64,000 nt of DNA from Variovorax beijingensis (lineage in GTDB: Bacteria; Pseudomonadota; Gammaproteobacteria; Burkholderiales; Burkholderiaceae_C): positions 62,001 through 126,000 of the forward strand of contig NZ_RXFQ01000013.1 in NCBI RefSeq assembly GCF_003951285.1, in the 5' to 3' direction. Of the stretch, positions 18,131 to 29,200 are shown piece after piece (positions within the stretch are counted from its first letter, which is position 1; each line of letters starts with the position of its first letter). Below the pieces are notes generated by a model. The model was not told the origin of the DNA, made no database searches, and saw nothing but the letters and a program-made list of their open reading frames with translations. The position numbers were made by a program, and so were the translations under genes.

Positions 18131-19024
18131 CTAGGCGGCAACAAACAGCGCCGGATCCACCATCGCCCGGTTCAGCATCACCGACCAATGCAGATGCGGC
18201 CCGGTCACGCGCCCGGTGGCGCCCACGGCGGCGAGCTGCTCTCCGGTCTTCAGTACGTCGCCCACCTTCGTGTCGATGCGGCTCAGGTGGCAATACATCG
18301 TGAGCAGGCCACCGCCATGGTCGAGCCACACCGTGCCGCCGTTGAAGAAGTAGTCGCCGGTGTCGATCACGCGCCCCGGCAGCGGCGCCAGCACGGGCGT
18401 GCCGGTGCCGGCGGCGATGTCCATGCCGCTGTGCGGATTGCGCGACTGGCCGTTGAACACGCGGCGCAGGCCGAACGAACTGGAGCGGCGGCCCGGCACG
18501 GGGACGCGCATCCGCAGCGCGGCATCGGGCCGCAGGTCGGTGAAGGTGGCCATCACGGTCGCCAGGTGCGCGCGTTCGCGCTCGTAGCGCGCCTCGTCTT
18601 CGGGCGACAGATCGACGGTGCGCGGCGGCACCGTCAGGCGCTGCTCGCGGTATTGCTTGGGACTCACGGTGTAGGCGATCTGCTTTTCGTTGCCGCCCTC
18701 GGTGCGCACGGCGATGCTCGCCTCGCCCGGCACGGCCGCGAGCGGAATGCCCACGAGCGCAGTCCATTCGATGGCATCGCCCACCACCAGCAGCGGCAGG
18801 TCGCCGGAGAAGGCCTGCGGGCGCCTGGCCGCCGGACCGAGCGACAGGCGGGCCACGCCGCCCGGCACCTGGGATGCATGCGGCCAGACATCGGGCTGCT
18901 TCTTCTTGGCCGTGGAAGCCGCAGCGGCGCGCGCCGAGGCCAATGCCATGAAGCCGAAGGTGCCGAGCAGGGCACAGCGGCGGTCGAGGCCGGACGGGGC
19001 GGATTCGGGAAGCGGGGGATGCAT
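18131..19024 (-). CDS. M23-family (LytM-type) metallopeptidase
   Basis: The 297-residue exported peptidase has an N-terminal D-R-R-C-A-L-L-G-T-F-G-F-M-A-L-A signal region, a middle beta-rich region, and the zinc domain at about 180-297. H198 and D202 lie in N-P-H-S-G-M-D-I, and H277 and H279 in G-P-H-L-H-W. All catalytic residues are present, so it is an active LytM endopeptidase candidate acting on peptidoglycan crosslinks, unlike degenerate EnvC/NlpD activators. The start chosen is the ATG giving a signal peptide; the 80-residue extension in frame is antisense to the lipoprotein start region. It is divergent from the small lipoprotein gene. Confidence 0.87.
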   Translation of the reverse strand: MHPPLPESAPSGLDRRCALLGTFGFMALASARAAAASTAKKKQPDVWPHASQVPGGVARLSLGPAARRPQAFSGDLPLLVVGDAIEWTALVGIPLAAVPGEASIAVRTEGGNEKQIAYTVSPKQYREQRLTVPPRTVDLSPEDEARYERERAHLATVMATFTDLRPDAALRMRVPVPGRRSSSFGLRRVFNGQSRNPHSGMDIAAGTGTPVLAPLPGRVIDTGDYFFNGGTVWLDHGGGLLTMYCHLSRIDTKVGDVLKTGEQLAAVGATGRVTGPHLHWSVMLNRAMVDPALFVAA

Positions 19025-19088
19025 GACGTTGAACTCAAGGCTTGCGAAGCGAACAAACAAGGGCACAGCGAACACAGGGGAACCGGAA

Positions 19089-19391
19089 ATGAACACCCGA
19101 GCACTGGCCCGATGGGTCTTGATGGTAAGCGCAGGCGCCGTGGCTGCCGGGTGCAACAGCACCGCGATCCGCGTAGGCGGCGCGCCCGAGGCGAGCGTCA
19201 GGAACTGCGTGGCCGCGGCCTCGCGCGAATTTCGCGTGCCGGCGTCGAGCGTGGTTGCGGACAAGGGGTCGACGCCACGCGACGGCGTCTACGCGGTCAA
19301 CCTGAAGATCGGCCCGCAGGGACGACCGGCGCTGTGCACGACGGATGAAAACAGCGCGGTGCTGGGCGTGGTCTACAAGCGGCCGGAATAG
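19089..19391 (+). CDS. Small lipoprotein of unknown function
   Basis: This 100-residue protein has an N-terminal segment V-L-M-V-S-A-G-A-V-A-A-G-C, a clear lipobox with the lipidated cysteine at residue 22. The mature part is short and has cysteines at 40 and 83 that could form a disulfide. It ends in a beta-hairpin-like pattern (Y-A-V-N-L-K-I-G-P-Q-G-R-P and A-V-L-G-V-V-Y). No family is recognised. It is divergent from the M23 peptidase gene by 64 bases, so a cell-envelope role is reasonable inference. A terminator-like hairpin follows its stop. Confidence 0.75.
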   Translation: MNTRALARWVLMVSAGAVAAGCNSTAIRVGGAPEASVRNCVAAASREFRVPASSVVADKGSTPRDGVYAVNLKIGPQGRPALCTTDENSAVLGVVYKRPE

Positions 19392-19398
19392 GCAATGA

Positions 19399-19428
19399 AA
19401 AGCCGGCGCCATCGCGGCCGCCGGCTTT
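19399..19428. terminator. Bidirectional rho-independent terminator
   Basis: AAAGCCGGC (19399-19407) pairs with GCCGGCTTT (19420-19428) around a 12-base loop, with a short A-run on one side and T-run on the other. It separates the convergent lipoprotein and glnS genes and could serve both strands. Confidence 0.6.
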
Positions 19429-19447
19429 GTACGGGCAGAGGGCGGTT

Positions 19448-21262
<1,815 letters not shown>

Positions 21263-21396
21263 TGCGGCATTCTAGAACGCACCCCCTGCCGGTTACCTTT
21301 GGCTACGTTCTTCACATTGCGGCGGGCAACCGCTTTGCATTTGGCGCGTTCAATACGTACATGGGCGGGAAACGCCCCAACAAGGAGTCCAAGATC

Positions 21397-21756
21397 ATGA
21401 GCCTCACACGTTCAACCTTCTTCAAATGGGCCGCCGCGGGTGTCGTGGCAGCCGGTGCATTGTTTGCGGCCACCTCGGCCAGTGCCCGTGGCGACGTGAG
21501 CTGGTCGATCGGCGTGGGTCTGCCCGGAGTTGCCGTGGGCGTGGGCGCTCCGGCGTACTACCCGGCCCCGGTCTATGCGGCCCCTGCGCCGGTGTACTAC
21601 GCACCGCCGCCTCCGGTGTACTACCGTCCACCGCCGCCGGTTTACTACCGTCCGGCTCCGGTGTACTACGCGCCGCCGGCGTATTACGCACCGCGCTACT
21701 ACGGTCCGCGTGGCTACTACCGCGGCCATCACTACGGCCACCGCCACTGGCGTTGA
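21397..21756 (+). CDS. Exported Pro/Tyr-repeat protein
   Basis: The 119-residue product has a signal peptide (W-A-A-A-G-V-V-A-A-G-A-L-F-A, cleavage near 29 after S-A-S-A). A short V-S-W-S-I-G-V-G-L-P-G-V segment follows, and then tandem repeats of V-Y-Y-x-P-P-P-P and P-A-P-V-Y-Y. It ends G-H-H-Y-G-H-R-H-W-R. AAGGAG lies ten bases before the ATG and decides the start. Proteins of this look are widespread in Burkholderiales and are called YXWGXW or proline-rich exported proteins; function is not known. The basic/histidine end may bind a surface or metal. A strong terminator follows. Confidence 0.8.
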   Translation: MSLTRSTFFKWAAAGVVAAGALFAATSASARGDVSWSIGVGLPGVAVGVGAPAYYPAPVYAAPAPVYYAPPPPVYYRPPPPVYYRPAPVYYAPPAYYAPRYYGPRGYYRGHHYGHRHWR

Positions 21757-21783
21757 GCGCCGCGGGTCGGGATCCCGCATCTG

Positions 21784-21815
21784 AAAAAGCCGGTTCGCGA
21801 GGGCCGGCTTTTTTT
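21784..21815 (+). terminator. Rho-independent terminator after the Pro/Tyr protein gene
   Basis: AAAAAGCCGG (21784-21793) pairs with CCGGCTTTTT (21804-21813) around a 10-base loop and runs into a T-tract to 21815. It could also stop the LytTR operon arriving from the other strand, because an A-run flanks the left arm. Confidence 0.85.
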
Positions 21816-21839
21816 CATGGGCGGGCCATTTGCTCGATT

Positions 21840-22685
21840 TCACATCGCGCGAAAGAGATGGCCGTAAAGCCGGCTGACGGGAATCTTTTCAGTCCGGCCG
21901 CGCAAGTCGAGGTGCAGCTTGCCGGCCTCGTCGCGGTGCACGGCCTCGATGGCCGAACTGCGCACCACCACGGCGCGATGCACCTGCCAGAAAATCTCGG
22001 GGTCGAGCTGGGCCAGCAGCTGCTTGAGCGGCGTGCGGATCAGGTATTCGTGCGCGGCGGTCAGCACACGGATGTATTTGTCGGCCGCCTCGAAGTACAG
22101 CACCTCGCCGATCGGAACCATGCGCACGATGCTGCCGCCGGCTTCGCTGGCGGCAATCATCTTCAGCGGGGCGGTGGAGGTGGCGGGCGGCGCCGACGCG
22201 CCGTTGCCTGCTGCGGCGGCAAGCACCTGGCGCCACTGCGCAAGCGTGCGCTCCAGCGCCTCGTCGGCGGTGGCAGGAGCTGGCTTGGCCTGCTGCTGCG
22301 CTGCCAGCGCCTGCTGAAGCCGCAGCACGGTCTTGCGCAAACGCTCGGGCTGCACGGGCTTGAGCACGTAGTCGATGGCCTGCGTTTCGAACGCGCGGGC
22401 GGCGTATTCGTCGTAGGCGGTCACGAAGACGAGTTGCGGCATGGGCGCCTCGTCGACGGGCCAGCGGTCGGCCAGTTCGGCGGCAGCGCCCAAGCCGTCG
22501 AGGCCCGGCATGCGGATGTCGAAGAACAGCACCTGCGGCAGCAGGCGCAGTGCCTCCCGAACGGCACTGCGGCCGTCGCCCGCGGTGGCGAGCACCGTCA
22601 GTTCGGGCCATGCGGCGGCGAGTTCGGCCTTGAGGGCCTGTGCGAGCAGCGGTTCGTCTTCAGCGATGAGGGCGGTGGGATTCAT
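21840..22685 (-). CDS. LytTR-family response regulator (AlgR/LytR-like)
   Basis: The 281-residue two-domain regulator has a receiver at 1-125 (acidic A-E-D-E-P near 10, phosphoacceptor Asp56 in F-F-D-I-R-M-P-G-L-D-G, lysine in Y-V-L-K-P-V). An Ala/Pro-rich linker leads to a LytTR DNA-binding domain at about 180-281 (F-E-A-A-D-K-Y-I, F-W-Q-V-H-R-A-V-V-V, R-T-E-K-I-P-V-S-R-L-Y). Its start overlaps the sensor kinase stop by four bases, so the pair is one translationally coupled two-component system. Targets are not visible here except the operon itself. Confidence 0.92.
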   Translation of the reverse strand: MNPTALIAEDEPLLAQALKAELAAAWPELTVLATAGDGRSAVREALRLLPQVLFFDIRMPGLDGLGAAAELADRWPVDEAPMPQLVFVTAYDEYAARAFETQAIDYVLKPVQPERLRKTVLRLQQALAAQQQAKPAPATADEALERTLAQWRQVLAAAAGNGASAPPATSTAPLKMIAASEAGGSIVRMVPIGEVLYFEAADKYIRVLTAAHEYLIRTPLKQLLAQLDPEIFWQVHRAVVVRSSAIEAVHRDEAGKLHLDLRGRTEKIPVSRLYGHLFRAM

Positions 22686-23749
22686 GCTTGCGGCGGCAGG
22701 GGAAAACTGAGTGTGGCAAGGGTTCCGCCCGAAGGCCGGGCGGCCAGGCTCATCCGGCCCTGCTCGCCATGCACGGTGGCAAGCCGCTCGCGCACCTGCT
22801 CTAGCCCGAAGCCGCTGCCTTCGGAAGTCTGCGCCGCATCGAGGCCGACGCCGGTATCGCTCACTTCGATGATCAACCGGCCGTCGAACTGCCGTGCGCG
22901 CACCGTGATCACGCCGCCTTCGACCTTGGGCTCGAGCCCGTGGCGGATGCTGTTTTCGACCAGCGGCTGCAGCAGCAGCGGCGGCACCGGCGTGTCGCGC
23001 AATTCATCCGGCAGGTCGAGCGTGTAGCGCAGGCGTTCGCCCATGCGCACCGACATCAGTTCGAGATAGTCGGCCAGCCGTTCGAACTCGGCCGACAGCG
23101 GATGCGCCAGGGCGCGCGAGCCGCTGAGCGTCATGCGCAGGTAGTTGTTGAGGCGGTCGAGCATGGCCACGGCGCGCGGCGGGTCGGCCGTGATCAGCGC
23201 GCGCAGGTTGGCCAGCGTGTTGAACAGCATGTGCGGTTCGAGCTGGGTCTCGAGCAGCTTGAGCCGCGCCTCGGTGGCGTTGCGCTGAGCCAGGTCGATC
23301 TGGCGCCGCATGTGCCTGCTCCTGCCCAGGCTGTAGAAGAAGAAGCACATGCAGACGGTGGCCGTCACCGTGATGATGATCGTGGTCGCGAGCTTGCGTT
23401 CCGTGAAGCTGGCGAAGTCGAGCAGGGGCTGGTGGGTCCACGCGTCGCCGATGGCATTGCCCCCGAGGAAGCCCACCGTCACGCCGCCCGCCACCAGCAG
23501 ATAGCCCCAGGGGCCGGACGGCCAGAGGATCTCCCGGTGGCCGCTGATCAGCAGCCGGCCCACGTCGATGAAGAGCCAGCTGATCAGCCCGATCGACAGC
23601 GAATACACCATCTGCGCGCCCCATTCCCCGTGCTGCGTGATGGCCAGCGCCGCGGCGATGAAGCAGCAGAACACGACGGTGATCAGGCCATGCCGGAGCA
23701 TGCCCCGGACGTTCTCCGCGCGGAAACGGGGAAGCGCTTCAATGCTCAT
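22682..23749 (-). CDS. LytS/AlgZ-type sensor histidine kinase
   Basis: This is a 355-residue kinase. Four hydrophobic segments (about 22-37, 46-65, 82-98 and 122-141) form the membrane sensor. The His_kinase domain follows with Q-L-E-P-H-M-L-F-N-T-L (His173), then an ATPase domain with L-V-E-N-S-I-R-H-G-L near 265 and D-T-G-V-G-L-D near 310. The class (PF06580) pairs with LytTR regulators such as the overlapping downstream gene. No extracytoplasmic sensing domain is present, so the stimulus is probably sensed in the membrane. Confidence 0.92.
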   Translation of the reverse strand: MSIEALPRFRAENVRGMLRHGLITVVFCCFIAAALAITQHGEWGAQMVYSLSIGLISWLFIDVGRLLISGHREILWPSGPWGYLLVAGGVTVGFLGGNAIGDAWTHQPLLDFASFTERKLATTIIITVTATVCMCFFFYSLGRSRHMRRQIDLAQRNATEARLKLLETQLEPHMLFNTLANLRALITADPPRAVAMLDRLNNYLRMTLSGSRALAHPLSAEFERLADYLELMSVRMGERLRYTLDLPDELRDTPVPPLLLQPLVENSIRHGLEPKVEGGVITVRARQFDGRLIIEVSDTGVGLDAAQTSEGSGFGLEQVRERLATVHGEQGRMSLAARPSGGTLATLSFPLPPQA

Positions 23750-23822
23750 TGGTGCACCCTTGGCGCTGCGCGCCGTCCCGCCAAGCGGGAGCGAGCGGGC
23801 TTGGGGCGGCCCTGCGCTCCGC

Positions 23823-24119
23823 TCATCCGCGCTCCCCGGAGCGCAGCGCGCGCCGTTCGCGCTCCACCAGCCGGTCGTAGAAGCTGCCGCCGGGCGCGAC
23901 GAACCAGATCACGGCGCCGTGGATCAAGAGGCCCAGCCCCCAGCCCATGAGTGGATAGACGGCCCAGTTGTGGCCGCGCGATGCGGAGAGCGCCACCAGC
24001 CCAAGGTTGACCAGCACATAGACGAAGGCATGGATGTACCAGCCCATCTTGGCGCCGGCGCGGCGGCGGGCGAGCTTTTCGACGTCTGAGACGGAGGTGT
24101 TGGCTTGTGTGGAGTTCAT
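23823..24119 (-). CDS. Small 2TM-domain membrane protein
   Basis: The 98-residue protein matches the 2TM domain pattern. A charged N-terminal helix (E-K-L-A-R-R-R-A) precedes G-W-Y-I-H-A-F-V-Y-V-L-V-N-L-G-L, a short turn, then W-G-L-G-L-L-I-H-G-A-V-I-W-F and a basic tail. Such domains are often found N-terminal to LytTR regulators or encoded beside LytS-type kinases, as here (73 bases upstream of the kinase). It may be a membrane partner of the two-component pair; this is inference from context. Confidence 0.8.
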   Translation of the reverse strand: MNSTQANTSVSDVEKLARRRAGAKMGWYIHAFVYVLVNLGLVALSASRGHNWAVYPLMGWGLGLLIHGAVIWFVAPGGSFYDRLVERERRALRSGERG

Positions 24120-24174
24120 GACGGTGTCCGGATGGATGAATGATTGGAGGCGGTCGATGAAGCGGCCGGTGATC

Positions 24175-24696
24175 TTAGGCCGCGCGGGCGTCTGCGGCCA
24201 TGGCGCCGGTGCTGATGGCCAGCCGCCACAGCCGCACGGCGCGCGCCGCGAAGATGCCGCTGAAGGCGCCGTAGAGCATGGGAACCGCGACTGCGAAGCC
24301 GGCCTGCTGGCGCAGCTCGGGGTGCATGGCCAGGGATGCGCCCACCACGTACTTGGTGAAGAAGATGCCCATCATCAGCAGCAGCGGCACCGCGCTGCCG
24401 GCCACGTGGAACTCGCGTGCCGCGCGGTCGTAGCGTGTGCTGGCGGGCAGCGGGTTCTGGAGCACCAGCAGCACCAGTGCGGCAGCCGTCGCGGCCCAGC
24501 CGAGCAGGGCGCCCGGCGAATCGCCGAAGGCCGAGATCACGCCGGCCAGCGAAAGGCCGGTCATGGCGATCGGCATCACCGTGACCTTGGCGAGGCTGAC
24601 GCTGCCGGACAGCAGCTGCCTGCAGCCCAGCCACAGGAGCAGCACGAAAACGGCGAAGACCCATTTCGGGGTGTGAAGAATGATCTGCAGCAGCAT
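24175..24696 (-). CDS. Membrane protein, DUF6622-like
   Basis: The 173-residue integral membrane protein has five or so hydrophobic segments. It begins L-L-Q-I-I-L-H-T-P-K-W-V-F-A-V-F and contains F-F-T-K-Y-V-V-G-A-S-L-A near the fourth helix. I associate this pattern with DUF6622, an uncharacterised family; this is from memory. It is the first gene of a probable four-gene operon with the 2TM protein, kinase and LytTR regulator, separated by 55 bases from the next gene. It is divergent from the RND efflux operon across 226 bases, in which I see no strong operator. Confidence 0.7.
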   Translation of the reverse strand: MLLQIILHTPKWVFAVFVLLLWLGCRQLLSGSVSLAKVTVMPIAMTGLSLAGVISAFGDSPGALLGWAATAAALVLLVLQNPLPASTRYDRAAREFHVAGSAVPLLLMMGIFFTKYVVGASLAMHPELRQQAGFAVAVPMLYGAFSGIFAARAVRLWRLAISTGAMAADARAA

Positions 24697-24922
24697 GGTG
24701 TTTCTCCAATGAAAAGACGATTCGATGGGCCGGACTGTGCCGGCGCCCCCGCGCCGCCGCCATGGCCCTGCGACGAAATGCGAATCGGCGGCGCCAGGCG
24801 CGGCGAGCCGGCGCGAAATGCAGCCCTTGTCCGCAGCTTTACCGGCGCTTTACGGTTCATAAGACAGGCGCGCTACGATCCGGCGCTCCACTAGCGGCTG
24901 TACTTGCGCATTGCCACACCCC

Positions 24923-26239
24923 ATGGAATCTCCGAACTCCGAGTCTTCTTCCGGCGATTCGCCTGCTGTCCAACCGGCAACCCCACCTTCTTCGTCTCCG
25001 CCTGCGCGGCCGCCTTCGCGCCGCAGGCTCTGGCTCGGCAGCCTGATCGCGCTGGTTCTGCTGCTGGTGCTGGGGGGCGGCGCCTGGTATCTCATCAACC
25101 GCAAGGGCAGCTCCGCCGGCGGGCCGGGCTTCGGCGGCGCCACTGTCACGGTGGGCCATGCGGCGGCGCGCGAGATCGAATTGCCGGTGACCATCGATGC
25201 GCTTGGCACGGTCACGCCGCTTGCGACCATCACGCTCAAGGCGCAGGTCGGCGGCGTGCTGACCGAAGTGCTGTTCACCGAAGGGCAGACCGTGGCAAAG
25301 AACCAGCTGCTCGCGCGGATCGACCCGCGGCCTTACGAGCAGGCGCTGATGCAGGCCCGCGGCACGCGCCAGCGCGACGAGGCGCAGCTCGAGGCCGCTC
25401 GCGTCACGCTGGCGCGCTACCGCACGCTGCTGGGGCAGGACTCCATCGCCCGGCAGGACGTCGACACCCAGGCCGCGCTGGTCCGCCAACTCGAAGGCAC
25501 GGTCACCACCGACCTGGCCGCCGAGGCCGCCGCCAGGCTGAACCTCGACTACACCCGCATCACTTCGCCGGTGGCCGGCCGCATCGGCCTGCGCGCGGTG
25601 GATGCGGGCAACACCGTGACGGCCAACGCGACCACGGGCATCGCGGTCATCACGCAGATGAACCCGATCGACGTGCAGTTCTCGGTGCCGCAAGACCGCG
25701 TGCCCGACATCCAGGCGCAACTGGCCAAGGGCGAGCCGCTGCCTGTCACTGCCTTCGACCGCACCCGCGCCGCGACGCTCGACACGGGCACTTTCTCCAC
25801 GCTCGACAACGTGGTCGACACCACCACCGGCACGGTCAAGGCCAAGGCGCGCTTCGGCAATGCGCAGACCACGCTGTTCCCGAGCCAGTTCGTCAACGTG
25901 CAGATGCTGCTGCGCAAGGTGCGCGCGGTGGTGGTGCCGGTGACGGCGGTGCGCACCGGCCCCAATGGCGACTACGTCTATGTGATCAACGAGGACCGCA
26001 CGGTGTCGATGCGCGCGGTGAAGCGCGGCGAGGCCAATGTCGAGGTGGTGGCCATCACTTCGGGCCTGAAGGCCGGCGAGAACGTGGTGACCGAGGGCGG
26101 CGACCGCATCAAGGACGGCGCGGTCGTGCAGCTGCAGGGCGACCGGCCCGCGGCAGGCCCGCGCGCCGGGGCTTCGGGTCCGCGAGGACAGCGCGGCGAA
26201 GGCGGTGGAGAGCGGCGGCGCCAGCGTCCGCCGCAATGA
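24923..26239 (+). CDS. mdtA: RND efflux periplasmic adaptor (MdtA-like)
   Basis: The 438-residue membrane fusion protein has an unusual Pro/Ser-rich cytoplasmic tail of about 35 residues, then a membrane anchor (L-I-A-L-V-L-L-L-V-L-G-G-G-A-W-Y). Next come the barrel-sandwich start (V-T-P-L-A-T-I-T-L-K-A-Q-V-G-G-V-L), a helical hairpin around 135-190, and beta-barrel and proximal domains. It links the inner-membrane RND pump to the outer-membrane factor. The ATG here is preferred over a TTG 12 bases upstream. The MdtB-like gene starts 43 bases after the stop. Confidence 0.92.
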   Translation: MESPNSESSSGDSPAVQPATPPSSSPPARPPSRRRLWLGSLIALVLLLVLGGGAWYLINRKGSSAGGPGFGGATVTVGHAAAREIELPVTIDALGTVTPLATITLKAQVGGVLTEVLFTEGQTVAKNQLLARIDPRPYEQALMQARGTRQRDEAQLEAARVTLARYRTLLGQDSIARQDVDTQAALVRQLEGTVTTDLAAEAAARLNLDYTRITSPVAGRIGLRAVDAGNTVTANATTGIAVITQMNPIDVQFSVPQDRVPDIQAQLAKGEPLPVTAFDRTRAATLDTGTFSTLDNVVDTTTGTVKAKARFGNAQTTLFPSQFVNVQMLLRKVRAVVVPVTAVRTGPNGDYVYVINEDRTVSMRAVKRGEANVEVVAITSGLKAGENVVTEGGDRIKDGAVVQLQGDRPAAGPRAGASGPRGQRGEGGGERRRQRPPQ

Positions 26240-26282
26240 CGAGCAGCCGCCACAACCCACGGAACAAGCGAGCGCGTCCGCG

Positions 26283-29200
26283 ATGAGCCCCTCCCGCCCC
26301 TTCATCGAACGGCCGGTGGCCACGGCGCTGCTGATGGTTGCCATCGTGCTGGCCGGCCTCGTGGGCCTGCGGCTCTTGCCGCTGGCCGCGCTGCCGCAGG
26401 TCGACTACCCGACCATCCAGGTGCAGACCCTCTACCCCGGCGCCAGCCCCGAGGTCATGAGCCGCACCGTCACGGCCCCGCTGGAGCGCCAGTTCGGCCA
26501 GATGGCGGGGCTCAACCGCATGAGCTCGGTGAGCTCGGCGGGCGTGTCGATCGTCACGCTGCAATTCGCGCTCGACCAGACCCTGGATGTGGCCGAGCAG
26601 CAGGTGCAGGCCGCCATCAACGCCGGCGGCTCGCTGCTGCCGGCCGACCTGCCGGCGCCGCCCGTGTACGCCAAGGTGAACCCGGCCGACGCGCCCATCC
26701 TCACGCTGGCCGTGAGCTCCGAGACCATGCCGCTCACCGAGGTGCAGAACCTCGTGAACACCCGGCTGGCGCAGAAGATCAGCCAGGTCGGCGGCGTGGG
26801 GCTGGTGTCGCTTTCGGGCGGGCAGCGGCCGGCCGTGCGCATCCAGGCCGACACCAACGCGCTCGCGTCGGTGGGCATCGGGCTGGACACGCTGCGCAGC
26901 GCCATCACCGCGGCCAACGCCAACAGCGCCAAGGGCAGCTTCGACGGGCCGCGGCGGGCCTACACCATCAACGCCAACGACCAGCTCGTGACGGCGGACG
27001 ACTACAAGAACCTGATCGTCGCGTGGAAGAACGGCGCGCCGGTGCGCATGACCGACGTGGCGCGCGTGGTCGACGGCGCCGAGAACACGCAGCTGGGCGC
27101 CTGGGCCGCATTGCGTGTGGGCGAGCGGGAACCCGTGCTGTACCCGGCCATCATCCTGAACGTGCAGCGACAGCCCGGCGCCAACGTGATCGGCACGGTC
27201 GATGCCATCAAGAAGCAGCTGCCCGAGCTGCAGGCCTCGCTGCCGGGTTCGCTCAAGGTGGAAGTGCTGAGCGACCGCACCACCGGCATCCGCGCGTCGG
27301 TCTCGCACGTGCAGCTGGAGCTCGGTCTGGCCGTGGTGATGGTGGTGCTGGTGATCTTCTTCTTCCTGCACAGCGTGCGCGCCACGGTCATTGCCAGCCT
27401 GGCGGTGCCGATCTCGCTCGTGGGCGCCTGCGGGCTGATGTACCTGCTGGGCTACAGCCTGAACAACCTGAGCCTGATGGCGCTGACCATTGCCACCGGC
27501 TTCGTGGTGGACGACGCGATCGTGATGATCGAGAACATCGCGCGTTACCTGGAAGAGGGCGACCCACCGTTCAAGGCGGCGCTGAAGGGGGCCACGCAGA
27601 TCGGCTTCACCATCATCTCGCTCACGGTGTCGCTGATCGCGGTGCTGATTCCGCTCCTGTTCATGGGCGACGTGGTGGGGCGGCTGTTCCGCGAGTTCGC
27701 GGTCACGCTGGCCATCACCATCCTGATCTCCGCCGTGGTGTCGCTCACGCTGGTGCCGATGATGTCGGCGCGCTGGCTCAAGCCGCAGGCCGAGGAGGGC
27801 GGGCGCTTCGGAGCCAGCGTGCAGCGCTTCTTCGAGCGCGTGATCGCGCGCTACGACGTGTGGCTGCAATGGGTGCTGCGCCACCAGCCGCTGACGCTCG
27901 TGGTGGCGGTGGCCACGCTGGCGCTCACGGTGCTGCTCTACGTGGTGATTCCCAAGGGCCTCTTCCCGACGCAGGACACCGGGCAGCTGCAGGCGCGCAT
28001 CGAGGCCGCGCAGGACGTGTCGTACACGCGCATGGCCGAGCTGCAGCAGCAGGCCGCCAACGCGATCCTGGCCGATCCCGAGGTGGCCAGCGTGAGCTCG
28101 GTGGTGGGCGTGGACGCCGCCAACAACACGGCGCTGAACACCGGCAGCATGCTCATCAACATGCGCCCTGACCGCGGCAACCAGGAAGCCACGATGCAGC
28201 GCCTGCGCGAGCGCGTGCGCGCCGTGGCCGGCGTGACGCTGTACCTGCAGCCCACGCAGGACCTGACCATCGACGCCGAGACGGGCCCGACCGAATTCCG
28301 CGTCTCGCTCGAAGGGGTGGACACCAACACCGTCGATGCCTGGGCGCAGAAGCTGGTGGAGCGCCTTCGCACCGAGCCGCTGGTGCGCAATCCCACCACC
28401 AACGCCGGCGCGAAGGGCCTGGCCGCCTATGTGGACATCGACCGCAACACGGCCTCGCGCCTCTCGGTCACGGCCAGCTCGGTGGACGACACGCTCTACA
28501 GCGCATTCGGCCAGCGCATCGTCTCGACCATCTTCACCGAGACCAACCAGTACCGCGTGATCCTGGAAGCGCAGCGCGAGGCATTGGCTTCGCCGCAACT
28601 GCTGGGCAACCTGCAGCTGCGCACCGGCAGCGGCGGCGCCACCACGCTGTCGTCGATTGCCACGGTGCGCGAGCAGGCCGCGCCGCTGCAGGTGACGCAC
28701 GTGGCGCAGTACCCGGCGGCCACGGTGGGCTTCGACACGGCCGACAACGTGGCGCTCGGAAAGTCGGTGGCGGCCATTCGCGCGGCGGCCAAGGAAATCG
28801 GCATGCCCGCGAGCATGACCATGAGCTTCCTGGGTGCGGCGGGCGCCTACGAGAAATCGCTTGCGAACCAGCTGTGGCTCATCCTGGCGGCGGTGGTGTG
28901 CGTGTACATCGTGCTGGGCGTGCTGTATGAGAGCTACATTCATCCGCTGACGATTCTCTCGACGCTGCCCTCGGCCGGCGTGGGTGCGCTGCTGGCCTTG
29001 ATGGTCACGGGCAACGACCTGGGCGTGATCGGCATCATCGGGATCATCCTGCTGATCGGGATCGTCAAGAAGAACGCGATCATGATGATCGACTTTGCCA
29101 TCGACGCCGAGCGGCGCGAGGGCAAGTCGCCGCAGGAAGCCATCCACCAGGCGGCACTGCTGCGCTTTCGGCCCATCCTGATGACCACGCTGGCGGCGCT

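Noticed and set aside
21580..21690. Tandem repeats as a possible CRISPR array
   Set aside because: The repeats are in-frame codon repeats of the Pro/Tyr protein, with no unique spacers of constant length and no cas genes.
24697..24922. Operator for the RND efflux operon
   Set aside because: I looked for inverted repeats in the 226-base divergent spacer and found none longer than about five bases that stood out.
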